Program-made: the position numbers and the translations under genes
The notes under the pieces: generated by a model
Databases searched by the model: none
Seen by the model: only the letters and a program-made list of their open reading frames with translations
What the model was told of the DNA's origin: nothing
NCBI RefSeq assembly: GCF_029869925.1
Contig: NZ_CP118605.1
Coordinates: forward strand, 1,986,001-2,050,000
DNA: 64,000 nucleotides
Direction: 5' to 3'
Source of the DNA: Microbulbifer bruguierae
Lineage (GTDB): Bacteria; Pseudomonadota; Gammaproteobacteria; Pseudomonadales; Cellvibrionaceae
Shown here: positions 55,511 to 64,000 of the stretch, piece after piece
Layout of the letters: each line of letters starts with the position of its first letter
How positions within the stretch are numbered: position 1 is the stretch's first letter

Positions 55511-57537
55511 AACCCATAGCTCTTTCCATGACCATCTCCTACGGAGCATTGCTGGCGACACTGCTGTGCAGTGCCGCTGCCAACGCCGAAGTCACCCTGC
55601 CCAAACTGGTAAGCGATGGCATGGTGTTACAGCGGGGCGCGCCGGTAAAAATCTGGGGCTGGGCAGACGCCGGCGAACAGGTACAGGTGGAATTCCACGG
55701 GAAGGAATACAACACCGAAACCAGTGACGGTGGCGACTGGTCGATTACACTGGCACCGCTGCCTGCCGGTGGTCCTCACCAGATGGTGATTCGCGGGGAT
55801 AACCGTATCGCGTTGCAGGATATTCTGATCGGCGATGTCTGGCTCGCTTCCGGCCAGTCGAATATGGAGTATCCCGTCAACCGGATTGCACACCGCTTCC
55901 CGCGAGAAATTGCCGCGGTAAACAATCCGCGTATCCGCCAGTTCCAGGTGCCACAGACTTACGACTTCACCACATCCCGAGAGGACTTCGCAGGTGGCCA
56001 GTGGTTGCCCGCTACGCAACAAAATATCCAGAACTTTTCCGCGGTGGCCTACTTCTTTTCCGCAGAAATCCAGTCCAGCCAGCAGGTACCCATCGGCATC
56101 ATCAACAGCAGCCTGGGGGGCTCGCCCGCCGAAGCCTGGGTAAGTGAGCAGACCCTGCAGCAGTTTCCCGTACATCTGGCAGAAAAGAAAAAATTCGAAG
56201 ACGGAAATCTGATCGAACAAATCGAACGGGAAGATCGCCGCCGCAGCGACCGCTGGTACGCCAGCGCAGCGGAAAACGATCTCGGCCTGCAACAGGGTGA
56301 AACCCCCTGGTACACGCCAGCACTGGATACCAGTGACTGGCAACAATTGCAGATACCTGGCTACTGGTCAGAGCAGACCGGCAATGACGACAATGGAATT
56401 TTCTGGCTGCGCAAATCACTCACTCTGCCGCCGTCGCTCGCTGGCAAGGCCGCGCTGTTGGAACTGGGGCGCATCGTCGATGCGGACGAAACCTGGATCA
56501 ACGGCCACAAGGTGGGCAACACCACTTACCTCTATCCCCGTCGTCGCTACGGCATTCCGGAGGGGGTTTTGCAAGCCGGCGAAAACACCATTGCCATCCG
56601 CGTCACCAATTCCAGCGGTCGCGGCGGCTTTGTGCCGGACAAACCCTATGCCCTGACAGTAGCGGGCAAACGCTTTGACCTGCGCGGTTCCTGGCAATTC
56701 CGCCAGGCCGCGCAAATGCCGGCGCTGCCAGGACAGACCTTTGTACGCTGGAAGCCGGGCGGCCTCTACAACGCCATGCTGCACCCGCTACAGAACTACC
56801 GTATCCGCGGCGCACTCTGGTACCAGGGGGAGTCCAATGTGGGACGGGCGGAAGAATACAGAAAACTTTTTCCGGCCCTGATCCGCGACTGGCGCAGCGG
56901 CTGGAAGGAACACGCCAACCAGGATTCCCTGCCTTTCCTGTTCGTGCAACTGGCCAATTTTCTGGAACCCCAGAGCATCCCGGCAGAAAGCGCCTGGGCG
57001 GAATTGCGCGAGGCGCAAACCAGCGCCCTTGCATTACCGCATACTGCCATGGCGGTGGTAATTGATGCGGGCGAGTGGAACGACATTCATCCTTTGGACA
57101 AAAAGATCGTGGGCCAACGACTGGCAATGGCGGCGGAAAATCTGGTTTACGGCCACCGCGAAATCCCCGTTTCCGGCCCAATCCTCGCTTCGGCACAACC
57201 TGACAAGGGTCGCGTACGTCTGGATTTCTCCCATACCTACGGCGGTCTGATGGCCGACAGTCGCGGCTCCGATTCACACAATCGCGGACCAGATTCGCAG
57301 TTGCATGAGTTCGCCATCGCCGGCGTCGATGGCAAATTCGTGTGGGCCAATGCACGGATTGCGGGCCATGCCGTTGAGGTTTGGAGCGAAGAAGTTACCG
57401 CGCCAGTAACCGTGCGCTACGCATGGGCGGACAATCCCGCGGGAGCGGATCTTTACAACGGCGCGGGGCTGCCTGCCGCGCCCTTCTCGGTTCACATCCC
57501 ACCCCCTGACACGTCAAATCAGAAAACGACTCATTAA
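55507..57537 (+). CDS. SASA-family acetylesterase (sialate O-acetylesterase-like)
   Basis: 676 aa, signal peptide ending SAAANA. SASA/GDSL-like fold: KLVSDGMVLQRGAPVKIWGWA, then the nucleophile block LASGQSNMEYPV (Ser near 117), IGIINSSLGGSPAEAW, WYQGESNVG and the catalytic-dyad region GEWNDIHPLDK (His). A beta-sandwich jelly-roll domain (about 255-385) interrupts the catalytic domain, as in other members. In this operon it most likely removes acetyl groups from xylan (inferred); sialic-acid genes are absent. It is coupled to GH115 by a 4-base overlap. Confidence 0.85.
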   Translation: MKPIALSMTISYGALLATLLCSAAANAEVTLPKLVSDGMVLQRGAPVKIWGWADAGEQVQVEFHGKEYNTETSDGGDWSITLAPLPAGGPHQMVIRGDNRIALQDILIGDVWLASGQSNMEYPVNRIAHRFPREIAAVNNPRIRQFQVPQTYDFTTSREDFAGGQWLPATQQNIQNFSAVAYFFSAEIQSSQQVPIGIINSSLGGSPAEAWVSEQTLQQFPVHLAEKKKFEDGNLIEQIEREDRRRSDRWYASAAENDLGLQQGETPWYTPALDTSDWQQLQIPGYWSEQTGNDDNGIFWLRKSLTLPPSLAGKAALLELGRIVDADETWINGHKVGNTTYLYPRRRYGIPEGVLQAGENTIAIRVTNSSGRGGFVPDKPYALTVAGKRFDLRGSWQFRQAAQMPALPGQTFVRWKPGGLYNAMLHPLQNYRIRGALWYQGESNVGRAEEYRKLFPALIRDWRSGWKEHANQDSLPFLFVQLANFLEPQSIPAESAWAELREAQTSALALPHTAMAVVIDAGEWNDIHPLDKKIVGQRLAMAAENLVYGHREIPVSGPILASAQPDKGRVRLDFSHTYGGLMADSRGSDSHNRGPDSQLHEFAIAGVDGKFVWANARIAGHAVEVWSEEVTAPVTVRYAWADNPAGADLYNGAGLPAAPFSVHIPPPDTSNQKTTH

Positions 57538-57566
57538 AACAATTCGTAAAACGATAAGGCCGCAAC

Positions 57567-58556
57567 ATGCACACACGCACACTGGGAAAAACCGGGTATC
57601 AGGTCAGCGAAATCGGCCTCGGCTGCTGGCAGCTCGGCGGCGACTTTGGTCCGGTAGAGGATGACACCGCAAACGCGATTCTTCACACCGCGCTCAGCAG
57701 CGGCATCAACTTCTGGGATACCGCTGATGTCTACGGCGGCGGCGCAAGTGAGCGGCGTATCCGCGCCTTTCTGCAGGCATCCGGTGATGGCGCACCCGCG
57801 CCGATCATCGCCACCAAAGTGGGCCGTGGCGACGGCCTCTATCCGGACGAGTACAGCTACGCCGGCGTGCGCGCTAGCCTGGAAAGCTCCGCCGACCGGC
57901 TGGGGGTTGAGACCATTGATCTCGCCCAACTGCACTGCGTTCCGCCACAGGTATTGCAACAGGGTGATATTTTTACCTGGATGGAAGACTTGCGACGCGC
58001 AGGGCTGATCCGGCATTGGGGCGCCAGTGTGGAGACTATCGCCGAGGCCTTTACCTGCCTTGAGCAGCCGGGGATCGCGTCGCTGCAGATTATTTTCAAT
58101 CTCTTCCGCCAGGATGCAGCAGAGGCGCTATTGGATACAGCACACGAGCGCGAGGTGGGCATCATCGTGCGTCTGCCCCTTGCCTCGGGACTGCTCACCG
58201 GAAAGCTGACGAAAGAAACAACCTTTGCGCCCAGCGATCATCGCAACTACAACCGTGACGGCGCGGCCTTTTCTGTGGGCGAAACGTTTTCCGGTATTCC
58301 TTTTGAACCCGGCCTGGCGCTGGTACGGGAACTCAGCCGCTACCTGCCACAAACCACGGACATGGCGACCCAGGCACTGCGTTGGATTCTGGACCACGAG
58401 GCAGTTTCTACGGTAATCGCCGGCGCCTCCCGCCCGCAACAGGTGCTCGCCAACGCGCATGCCTCCAGCTGTCCGCCACTGACGGAATCCACGCACGAGC
58501 AGCTGGCTGAATTTTATCGCCGCCAGGTGAGACCAGATATTCGCGGAAACATATAA
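57567..58556 (+). CDS. Aldo/keto reductase
   Basis: 329 aa, cytoplasmic. AKR features: LGKTGYQVSEIGLGCWQLGG at the N-terminus, FWDTADVYGGGASE (catalytic Asp and Tyr, near 52-57), ATKVGRG (Lys near 81), and LAQLHC (catalytic His). C-terminal NADP-site sequence VIAGASRPQQVLANA. Typical of operon-linked sugar dehydrogenases or reductases that act on the released sugars. Substrate not assignable. It follows the esterase by 29 bases in the plus-strand operon. Confidence 0.85.
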   Translation: MHTRTLGKTGYQVSEIGLGCWQLGGDFGPVEDDTANAILHTALSSGINFWDTADVYGGGASERRIRAFLQASGDGAPAPIIATKVGRGDGLYPDEYSYAGVRASLESSADRLGVETIDLAQLHCVPPQVLQQGDIFTWMEDLRRAGLIRHWGASVETIAEAFTCLEQPGIASLQIIFNLFRQDAAEALLDTAHEREVGIIVRLPLASGLLTGKLTKETTFAPSDHRNYNRDGAAFSVGETFSGIPFEPGLALVRELSRYLPQTTDMATQALRWILDHEAVSTVIAGASRPQQVLANAHASSCPPLTESTHEQLAEFYRRQVRPDIRGNI

Positions 58557-58601
58557 CACATACATCAGGCCCAGCCGCCAATAGTCCTCATGGAGATTGC
58601 C

Positions 58602-60392
58602 ATGTCCTCACTACACCGGTTTTTTCCCAATCGATGCAGGGATGCGCTCGCATTTTTAGTCGCTGTCACGCTTATACCAAGCGGAGCGGCTTCAGCTGCC
58701 GAGCTGCATCTCAATCAGCTTGGCTTTTTACCGGAGGGCAAAAAAACGGTAGTGATTACCGCGGGCAATCCACTGCAAAAAGCGGAACTCATTGTGAAGC
58801 GCCGGGACAATAACCAGCTGGTGACGCGCATCGAACTGCAAGCGGCCAAGGAAAAGACACTCGCCGGTGAACACGCATGGATTGCAGACTTTTCCGAGGT
58901 AAAAACCAGCGGAGATTATCTGCTGGAAATTCCTGTGCTGGACATAACCCGCGTGGTTACCGTGGCACCCTCCATCTACGATGCATTGGCGGATGCCAGT
59001 ATCAAGGCGTTTTATTTTCAGCGCGCCTCCACAGCGTTAGACAAAACCCATGCCGACCTCTGGGAGAGACCGGCGGCGCACCCGGACGACCGCGTGCTGA
59101 TCCACCCCTCCGCCGCCAGCCCAAAGCGCCCGGCGGGCACAATGGTATCCGCCCCCAAGGGCTGGTACGACGCCGGTGACTACAACAAGTACGTGGTCAA
59201 CAGCGGTATCACCATGGGCACTCTGATGAGTGCCTACGAGCGCTATCCGGATTTTTTCCGCAACCGAGTTCTGAATATCCCGGAGTCCGACAATCCGGTG
59301 CCGGATATTCTGGACGAGGTGCACTACAACCTGGAGTGGCTGCTGGCCATGCAGGACCCGGAAGATGGCGGTGTCTATCACAAACTCACCACCGCAGGTT
59401 TTGAAGGCATGGTGGCGGCCCACGAGGCGGTACAGCCGCGCTATATGGTGCAAAAGACCACCGCCGCCGCGCTGGATTTTGCCGCGGTGATGGCGCAGGC
59501 AGCGCGGGTCTTCGAGCCCTATTTCCCGAGTGAAACGCCGGGCTATCTGCAAGCCGCGCAACAAGCGTGGCAGTGGGCAGAGAAGAATCCTGACGTTGCC
59601 TACCGCCAGGAGCAGCTCAACAAAACCTTCGACCCGGACGTGACCACCGGCGCCTACGGCGACGAGCAGTTTGGCGATGAGCGCCTGTGGGCGGCGGCGG
59701 AACTCTATATCGCCACCGGAGAAAAGACCTTCTGGTCCGTCCTCGAGTCCGCATCTACCGAGTACCAGCTACCCAACTGGGGTAACGTGCGCTGGCTGGG
59801 TTATTACAGCCTGCTGGCACACAAGCAGCGATTGCCGGAAAGCAGCGGTTCCTGGCGCAGTGCCATCGAAAAAAGCCTGGTGTCAGCCGCCACGCAGCTG
59901 CAACAGGCCGGCAGCAACAGCGCCTACCGGGTGCCGATGGTCAGCGAGCCGCGCAACTTTGTCTGGGGCAGTAATGCGGTGGCGGCCAATCAGGGCATTC
60001 TGTTGCTGGAAGCATTCCGCATCACCGGCAATACGGACTTTCTGCGCAGTGCCGAAGACACCCGCGACTACCTTCTGGGCCGCAACGCCACCGGTTATTC
60101 CTTTGTTACCGGCTTCGGCGACAAGACACCGCAGCACCCCCACCACAGGCTCGCCGCCGCACGCCCGGATCTGCCGCCGTTGCCAGGCTTTCTAGTCGGC
60201 GGCCCCAACCCGTCGCAACCGGACGGCTGCACATACCCCAGCAAAGTCGCCGACCTGTCCTACACCGACCACGTCTGCAGCTACGCCAGCAACGAAATCG
60301 CCATCAACTGGAATGCGCCACTGGCGTACCTGATCAACGGCCTCAACGCCATCGAAAGTCAGCACAGCGAGGGCTGCCCCCACCATGAATAA
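58602..60392 (+). CDS. GH9 glycoside hydrolase (endoglucanase type)
   Basis: 596 aa. Signal peptide (LAFLVAVTLIPSGAASAAE), N-terminal Ig-like cellulase domain (ELHLNQLGFLPEGKKTVVI, about 35-120), then the (alpha/alpha)6 catalytic domain with KGWYDAGDYNKY (catalytic Asp pair about 190/193) and the C-terminal acid region SYASNEIAINWNAPL. A cellulase, mixed-linkage glucanase or exo-acting relative cannot be told apart. Start ATG 58602 with GGAG six bases upstream is preferred over ATG 58590. Ends 8 bases inside the GH35 gene, so the two are translationally coupled. Confidence 0.88.
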   Translation: MSSLHRFFPNRCRDALAFLVAVTLIPSGAASAAELHLNQLGFLPEGKKTVVITAGNPLQKAELIVKRRDNNQLVTRIELQAAKEKTLAGEHAWIADFSEVKTSGDYLLEIPVLDITRVVTVAPSIYDALADASIKAFYFQRASTALDKTHADLWERPAAHPDDRVLIHPSAASPKRPAGTMVSAPKGWYDAGDYNKYVVNSGITMGTLMSAYERYPDFFRNRVLNIPESDNPVPDILDEVHYNLEWLLAMQDPEDGGVYHKLTTAGFEGMVAAHEAVQPRYMVQKTTAAALDFAAVMAQAARVFEPYFPSETPGYLQAAQQAWQWAEKNPDVAYRQEQLNKTFDPDVTTGAYGDEQFGDERLWAAAELYIATGEKTFWSVLESASTEYQLPNWGNVRWLGYYSLLAHKQRLPESSGSWRSAIEKSLVSAATQLQQAGSNSAYRVPMVSEPRNFVWGSNAVAANQGILLLEAFRITGNTDFLRSAEDTRDYLLGRNATGYSFVTGFGDKTPQHPHHRLAAARPDLPPLPGFLVGGPNPSQPDGCTYPSKVADLSYTDHVCSYASNEIAINWNAPLAYLINGLNAIESQHSEGCPHHE

Positions 60393-61989
60393 ACGACTCA
60401 GGAATTTCCTTGCCGCCGCCGTCTTGCTGTCACCGCTGTGCAGCTTCGCCGCACTGCCGCAACTGATCGAAACGAACGGCCAGACACAATTGCTGGTAGA
60501 CGAAAAGCCCTTCCTGATTTTGGGGGGCGAGCTCGGCAACTCCAGCGCCTCCAGCCTCGAATATATGGATGACGTGTGGCTCAAGGCCAGCGCCATGAAC
60601 ATCAATACCCTGCTGGTACCGGTGTACTGGGAACTGCTGGAGCCGGTGGAAGGGCGCTTTGATTTCGATCTGTTGGAAGGGTTGATCGAACGGGCGCGGG
60701 AGCAGGAGATAAAACTGGTGCTGCTGTGGTTTGGCAGCTGGAAAAACAGCATGTCCTGTTATGTGCCCTCCTGGGTCAAGCGCGATAGCGAGCGTTTCCC
60801 GCGCGCATTCAGTGCCGATGGCAAGCCCCAGGAAATCCTCACCCCGTTCAGTCCCGCCAACCTGCAGGCAGACCAGAAAGCGTTTGCCGCGATGATGCAG
60901 TTTCTGGAAAAAACCGACCGCCGCCACAACACCGTCCTGATGGTGCAGGTGGAAAACGAGATCGGCATGTTGCCCAGCGCCCGCGACCACCACCCGCTGG
61001 CGGAAACCGCGTTCAAGGCTCCGGTACCGCAACCGTTGATGCAGTATCTGCAGCAGCGCGGTGACGATCTCGAACCGGAATTACGGGCACTGTGGAGCAA
61101 CAGCAATTTCCGCAGCAACGGCAGCTGGGAAGAAGTCTTCGGTACCGGCAAGGCTGCAGAAGAAGTGTTTATTGCCTGGCACTTCGCCCGCTACGCCGAC
61201 GGGGTGGCGGGCGCCGGCAAGGCGGAATACGAATTGCCGATGTTCGTCAACGCCGCCCTCAATCGCCCCGGCAAGGAACCTGGCGAATATCCCAGCGGCG
61301 GTCCCCTGCCCCACCTGATGGATGTGTGGAAGGCGGGCGCGCCGAATATCGACCTGCTGGTGCCCGATTTTTACAACCCGCGCTTCCAGTACTGGAACGA
61401 CCGCTACACCCGCCAGGGCGACCCACTGTTGATTCCGGAAATCCGCTTCGATCCGGATGTAGGGGCCAAGGCGCTTTATGCCTTCGGACATTACAACACC
61501 CTGGGCTTTTCCCCCTTTTCTGTGGAAACCGGTAGCGACCAGGCCATGATAAGCCTCGCCCACAGCTACAACCTCCTGCACCAGGTGCACACCGGTATTA
61601 CCAACAGCGAACTGCCCCGCGCCGGCGTTTGGCTGAGCAAGGAAAATCCACAAATGCAATTCACCCTCGGCGACTACCAGTTTACCGCCCGCCACGAGCT
61701 CACTCTCGGCTGGTCGCCCGGCGCGAGTGAGGAAACCTGGCCGGAGGCGGGGGCCGCGATTATCCAGACCGGCGACGAGGAATTTATCGTCGCCGGTACC
61801 GGTGTGGTGCTCACCTTCGATCACCCGGAAGGCCGCGCCGGTATCGACACCATTCGCGAAGGGCAATTTATCAACGGCAGCTGGTATCCGGGGCGGGTGT
61901 TGAACGGCGACCAGAGCCATCAGGGTCGGCATTTGCGGATTGCCGATGGCAGCTGGGAAGTGCAGCTGCTGAAACTGTATCGCTACTGA
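60385..61989 (+). CDS. GH35 beta-galactosidase-like enzyme (DUF5597 type)
   Basis: 534 aa, signal peptide ending PLCSFAA. GH35 core: PFLILGGELGNSSASSLEYM, VYWELLEPVEGRFDFD, acid/base Glu192 in VQVENEIG, nucleophile Glu352 in LLIPEIRFD. The C-terminal beta domain is of the DUF5597 kind seen in bacterial GH35. Expected to release beta-galactose from side chains, e.g. of xyloglucan or decorated xylan (inferred). It overlaps the GH9 stop by eight bases. Confidence 0.85.
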   Translation: MNKRLRNFLAAAVLLSPLCSFAALPQLIETNGQTQLLVDEKPFLILGGELGNSSASSLEYMDDVWLKASAMNINTLLVPVYWELLEPVEGRFDFDLLEGLIERAREQEIKLVLLWFGSWKNSMSCYVPSWVKRDSERFPRAFSADGKPQEILTPFSPANLQADQKAFAAMMQFLEKTDRRHNTVLMVQVENEIGMLPSARDHHPLAETAFKAPVPQPLMQYLQQRGDDLEPELRALWSNSNFRSNGSWEEVFGTGKAAEEVFIAWHFARYADGVAGAGKAEYELPMFVNAALNRPGKEPGEYPSGGPLPHLMDVWKAGAPNIDLLVPDFYNPRFQYWNDRYTRQGDPLLIPEIRFDPDVGAKALYAFGHYNTLGFSPFSVETGSDQAMISLAHSYNLLHQVHTGITNSELPRAGVWLSKENPQMQFTLGDYQFTARHELTLGWSPGASEETWPEAGAAIIQTGDEEFIVAGTGVVLTFDHPEGRAGIDTIREGQFINGSWYPGRVLNGDQSHQGRHLRIADGSWEVQLLKLYRY

Positions 61990-62009
61990 TTGATCGGAAA
62001 CTCCACTCT

Positions 62010-62082
62010 GTAGGAGCTTGCTTGCAAGCGAACAGATCCAAGGTCAAAACTTCCTTCGATTCGCCTGCAGGCAGGCTCCTAC
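62010..62082. repeat. REP-like inverted repeat
   Basis: GTAGGAGC...GCTCCTAC (62010-62017 and 62075-62082), each followed or preceded by a Gly-codon-like TTGC/GCAGGC spacer (TTGCTTGCAAGC, GCCTGCAGGCAGG), the layout of extragenic palindromes. It lies between the GH35 and GH43 genes and ends shortly before the GH43 start. Confidence 0.6.
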
Positions 62083-62103
62083 CAAAACAGGTGCGAACAA
62101 AAA

Positions 62104-63834
62104 ATGAAAACAAAAACAAAATTTGAACTGTTGCTGGGCGGATTGGTTTTTTCCTGTATCGCCACCGCCGAAAATATCAGCACCAGCACCGCCACCTTCG
62201 ACTGGTTCGAATACCGCGGTGACGACCGCGTCTTCGAGCAACCTCTCGCCGCAAATGAATACCGCAACCCGATACTCGCCGGCTACTATCCCGACCCGAG
62301 CGTGGAGCAGGTAGGCGGGGATTATTACCTGGTCAATTCCAGCTTCGCGCACTTCCCCGGCATCCCGGTTTTCCACAGCCGCGACCTGGTCAACTGGACC
62401 CAGATTGGTAACGTCATCGATCGCCCGGATCAGGTGGACTTTTCCGGACTGGGAATTTCCCGGGGTATTTTTGCCCCCGCCATCAGTTACCACAACGGAA
62501 CCTTTTATCTGGTGACGACCTGCGTGGACTGCGGGGGCAATTTCGTGGTGACCGCGGAAAACCCCGCGGGCCCCTGGTCCGATCCGGTGTGGCTGCCGGG
62601 CATGGGCGGCATAGATCCTTCACTGTTTTTCGATGACAACGGCAGGGCCTATATCGTCAACAACGACGCACCGGCTGAGGAGCCGCGCTACGACGGCCAC
62701 AGGGCCATCTGGGTACAGGAATTTGATCCGCAGAAACTCACCCTGATCGGCCCGCGCCAACAGATCGTCAATGGCGGGGTGGATATCGCGGAGAAGCCGG
62801 TATGGATAGAGGGCCCGCACCTGCTGCGCAGAAATGGCCAGCTGTATCTGATCGCCGCCGAGGGTGGCACCAGCGTCAATCACTCTCAGGTGGTGTTCAA
62901 AGCGGACACACCCTTCGGGCCCTTTACCCCGTGGAGCGGCAACCCCATCCTGACCCAACGCCACCTGAATCCGGCGCGGGTAAACCCCGTCACCTCCGTC
63001 GGCCACGCGGATTTTGTACAGGACGGCGAGGGCGCGTGGTGGGCGGTATTTCTCGGCACCCGCCCCTACCAGGGCGACTACTACAACACCGGCCGCGAAA
63101 CCTTCCTGATGCCGGTGACCTGGGATAACGGCTGGCCGCGAATCACCCGCGACGACCAGCCGGTGCCCTATGTGGCAAAACGGCCTGCCCTGCCCGCGCA
63201 AGCCGCAGCCGCAACCCCCACTACCGGCAACTTTTCCCTGCGGGAGGAATTCGACACGCCCCAATTGCCACTGCACTGGCTGCAACTGCGCAACCCGTCG
63301 TCCTCGTCCTGGTACAGCCTGCAGCAATCGCCGGGCAGCCTGACTCTCACCCCCACCTCCATTGCCCTCGGCGACACCGGCAACCCGGCATTCCTCGCCC
63401 GTCGCCAGCAACACCTGCAGGCGAGCGCCAGCACGCGCCTGCACTACCAGCCACAGCGGGCTGGCGATCGTGCGGGTATGGCGGTATTCCAGAACCGCGA
63501 GCATTTTTACTTTTTCGGCGTAACCGGCAGCGCAAACGGTAAGCCACAATTGCTCGTCAGCCGACGGGACGGCGACAACAAAGTGCAGGGAGAAACCATT
63601 GCCAGCCGGGCACTGGAGCTGCCTGTCGGCCAACCTGTGGATATCCAGCTGCGCATACAGGCCCGCGGGCCGGAATACGACTTCCACTACCGTCTCGGCA
63701 CCGGTACTGACAGTACTGAAATGACCTGGCAACCGCTGCTGCTGGCGGCAGACGGCCGCGTAGTGAGCACGCGCCGCGCCGGCGGCTTTGTGGGCGCTGT
63801 GATCGGCCTCTACGCGTTTACCGACGGGCATTGA
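62104..63834 (+). CDS. GH43 beta-xylosidase/arabinofuranosidase
   Basis: 576 aa with a short signal peptide (LGGLVFSCIATAE). Five-bladed propeller GH43 domain with the base Asp64 in YYPDPS, pKa-setting Asp171 in GGIDPSLFF and acid Glu236 in WIEGPHL. C-terminal beta-sandwich of the GH43_C2 type (FSLREEFDTPQLPLHW..., about 375-576). Would finish xylo- or arabinoxylo-oligosaccharides. Last gene of the locus in the window. It is separated from GH35 by the REP-like element, so it may have a separate transcript. No unusual features. Confidence 0.88.
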   Translation: MKTKTKFELLLGGLVFSCIATAENISTSTATFDWFEYRGDDRVFEQPLAANEYRNPILAGYYPDPSVEQVGGDYYLVNSSFAHFPGIPVFHSRDLVNWTQIGNVIDRPDQVDFSGLGISRGIFAPAISYHNGTFYLVTTCVDCGGNFVVTAENPAGPWSDPVWLPGMGGIDPSLFFDDNGRAYIVNNDAPAEEPRYDGHRAIWVQEFDPQKLTLIGPRQQIVNGGVDIAEKPVWIEGPHLLRRNGQLYLIAAEGGTSVNHSQVVFKADTPFGPFTPWSGNPILTQRHLNPARVNPVTSVGHADFVQDGEGAWWAVFLGTRPYQGDYYNTGRETFLMPVTWDNGWPRITRDDQPVPYVAKRPALPAQAAAATPTTGNFSLREEFDTPQLPLHWLQLRNPSSSSWYSLQQSPGSLTLTPTSIALGDTGNPAFLARRQQHLQASASTRLHYQPQRAGDRAGMAVFQNREHFYFFGVTGSANGKPQLLVSRRDGDNKVQGETIASRALELPVGQPVDIQLRIQARGPEYDFHYRLGTGTDSTEMTWQPLLLAADGRVVSTRRAGGFVGAVIGLYAFTDGH

Positions 63835-63839
63835 GCAGC

Positions 63840-63859
63840 TCCTCCCCCGAGGGGGAGGA
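63840..63859 (+). terminator. Possible terminator hairpin
   Basis: TCCTCCCCC-GA-GGGGGAGGA, a perfect 9-bp stem directly behind the GH43 stop (63834). No T-run follows, so the terminator call is weak. The remaining bases to 64000 show nothing recognisable. Confidence 0.35.
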
Positions 63860-64000
63860 CGCGAGCGAACTGCCGGGCTGACACACTAGAGTTGTACAAT
63901 TGCGCCTTAAATTTCAGTGCCTTGCTCAGCAGAACCGGTCACCGCCATGCTACTAGCCTCGAAGTACAGCCTTCCCGACTGCCCGGAACATACGTTACAG

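Overview
The window looks like chromosomal DNA of a marine, polysaccharide-degrading gammaproteobacterium of the Cellvibrionales type (Microbulbifer or a relative). This is inferred from the GC-rich backbone, the poly-serine linker and family 2 carbohydrate-binding module in a lytic polysaccharide monooxygenase, the lipoprotein xylanase, and the TonB receptor / SapC / cupin / tryptophan-halogenase-like gene set typical of that group. No rRNA, tRNA, integrase, transposase or CRISPR array was found.

Layout. (1) 245-1650: a FetAB-type ABC exporter. (2) 1650-5880: an AT-rich accessory block between fetB and an endonuclease gene. It holds five small minus-strand genes and one broken one, separated by attC-like sites, so it resembles a short integron cassette array without an integrase. 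It also contains two decayed copies of the 3' end of fetB, each preceded by the same ~240-bp repeat. (3) 5879-15415: an endonuclease-family protein, then a minus-strand run of an 1863-residue AsmA/DUF748-like protein, an aconitase and a DUF899 protein. The giant protein carries twelve cysteine-pair modules. (4) 15788-30705: housekeeping and hypothetical genes, including two FAD oxidoreductases (one NDH-2), a DxDxDG-rich lipoprotein, an MvaT/H-NS-like silencer, a CBS protein, a DASS transporter, a short-chain dehydrogenase, VOC, DUF2750, M48-type peptidase, hotdog thioesterase, DUF2799, metallo-beta-lactamase and alpha/beta-hydrolase-like proteins. (5) 31035-31162: a structured, terminator-ended candidate small RNA on the plus strand. 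(6) 31203-63834: a large glucuronoxylan-utilisation locus.

How the xylan locus works. A lipoprotein GH10 xylanase cuts the backbone. GH115 and GH67 remove (methyl)glucuronic acid from polymer and oligomers respectively. A SASA-family esterase would deacetylate, and GH43 would release xylose or arabinose. GH9, GH35 and the AA10 oxygenase extend the reach to cellulose and galactosyl-containing cell wall. Two large TonB-dependent receptors import oligosaccharides. ManD dehydrates mannonate in glucuronate catabolism. A LacI-family regulator is encoded at one end, and four similar near-palindromic operator sites (TGGTAgCGcTACCA or TTGTTAcCGcTAACAA type) lie in the promoter regions of both receptors, the GH67/ManD divergent pair and the GH10 gene. 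This suggests one regulon, with a second, perfect palindrome (TGTAAACGTTTACA) added in front of GH10.

Most promising for a second look: the attC-like array with decayed fetB tails, the cysteine-stapled giant protein, the candidate small RNA and the operator set.
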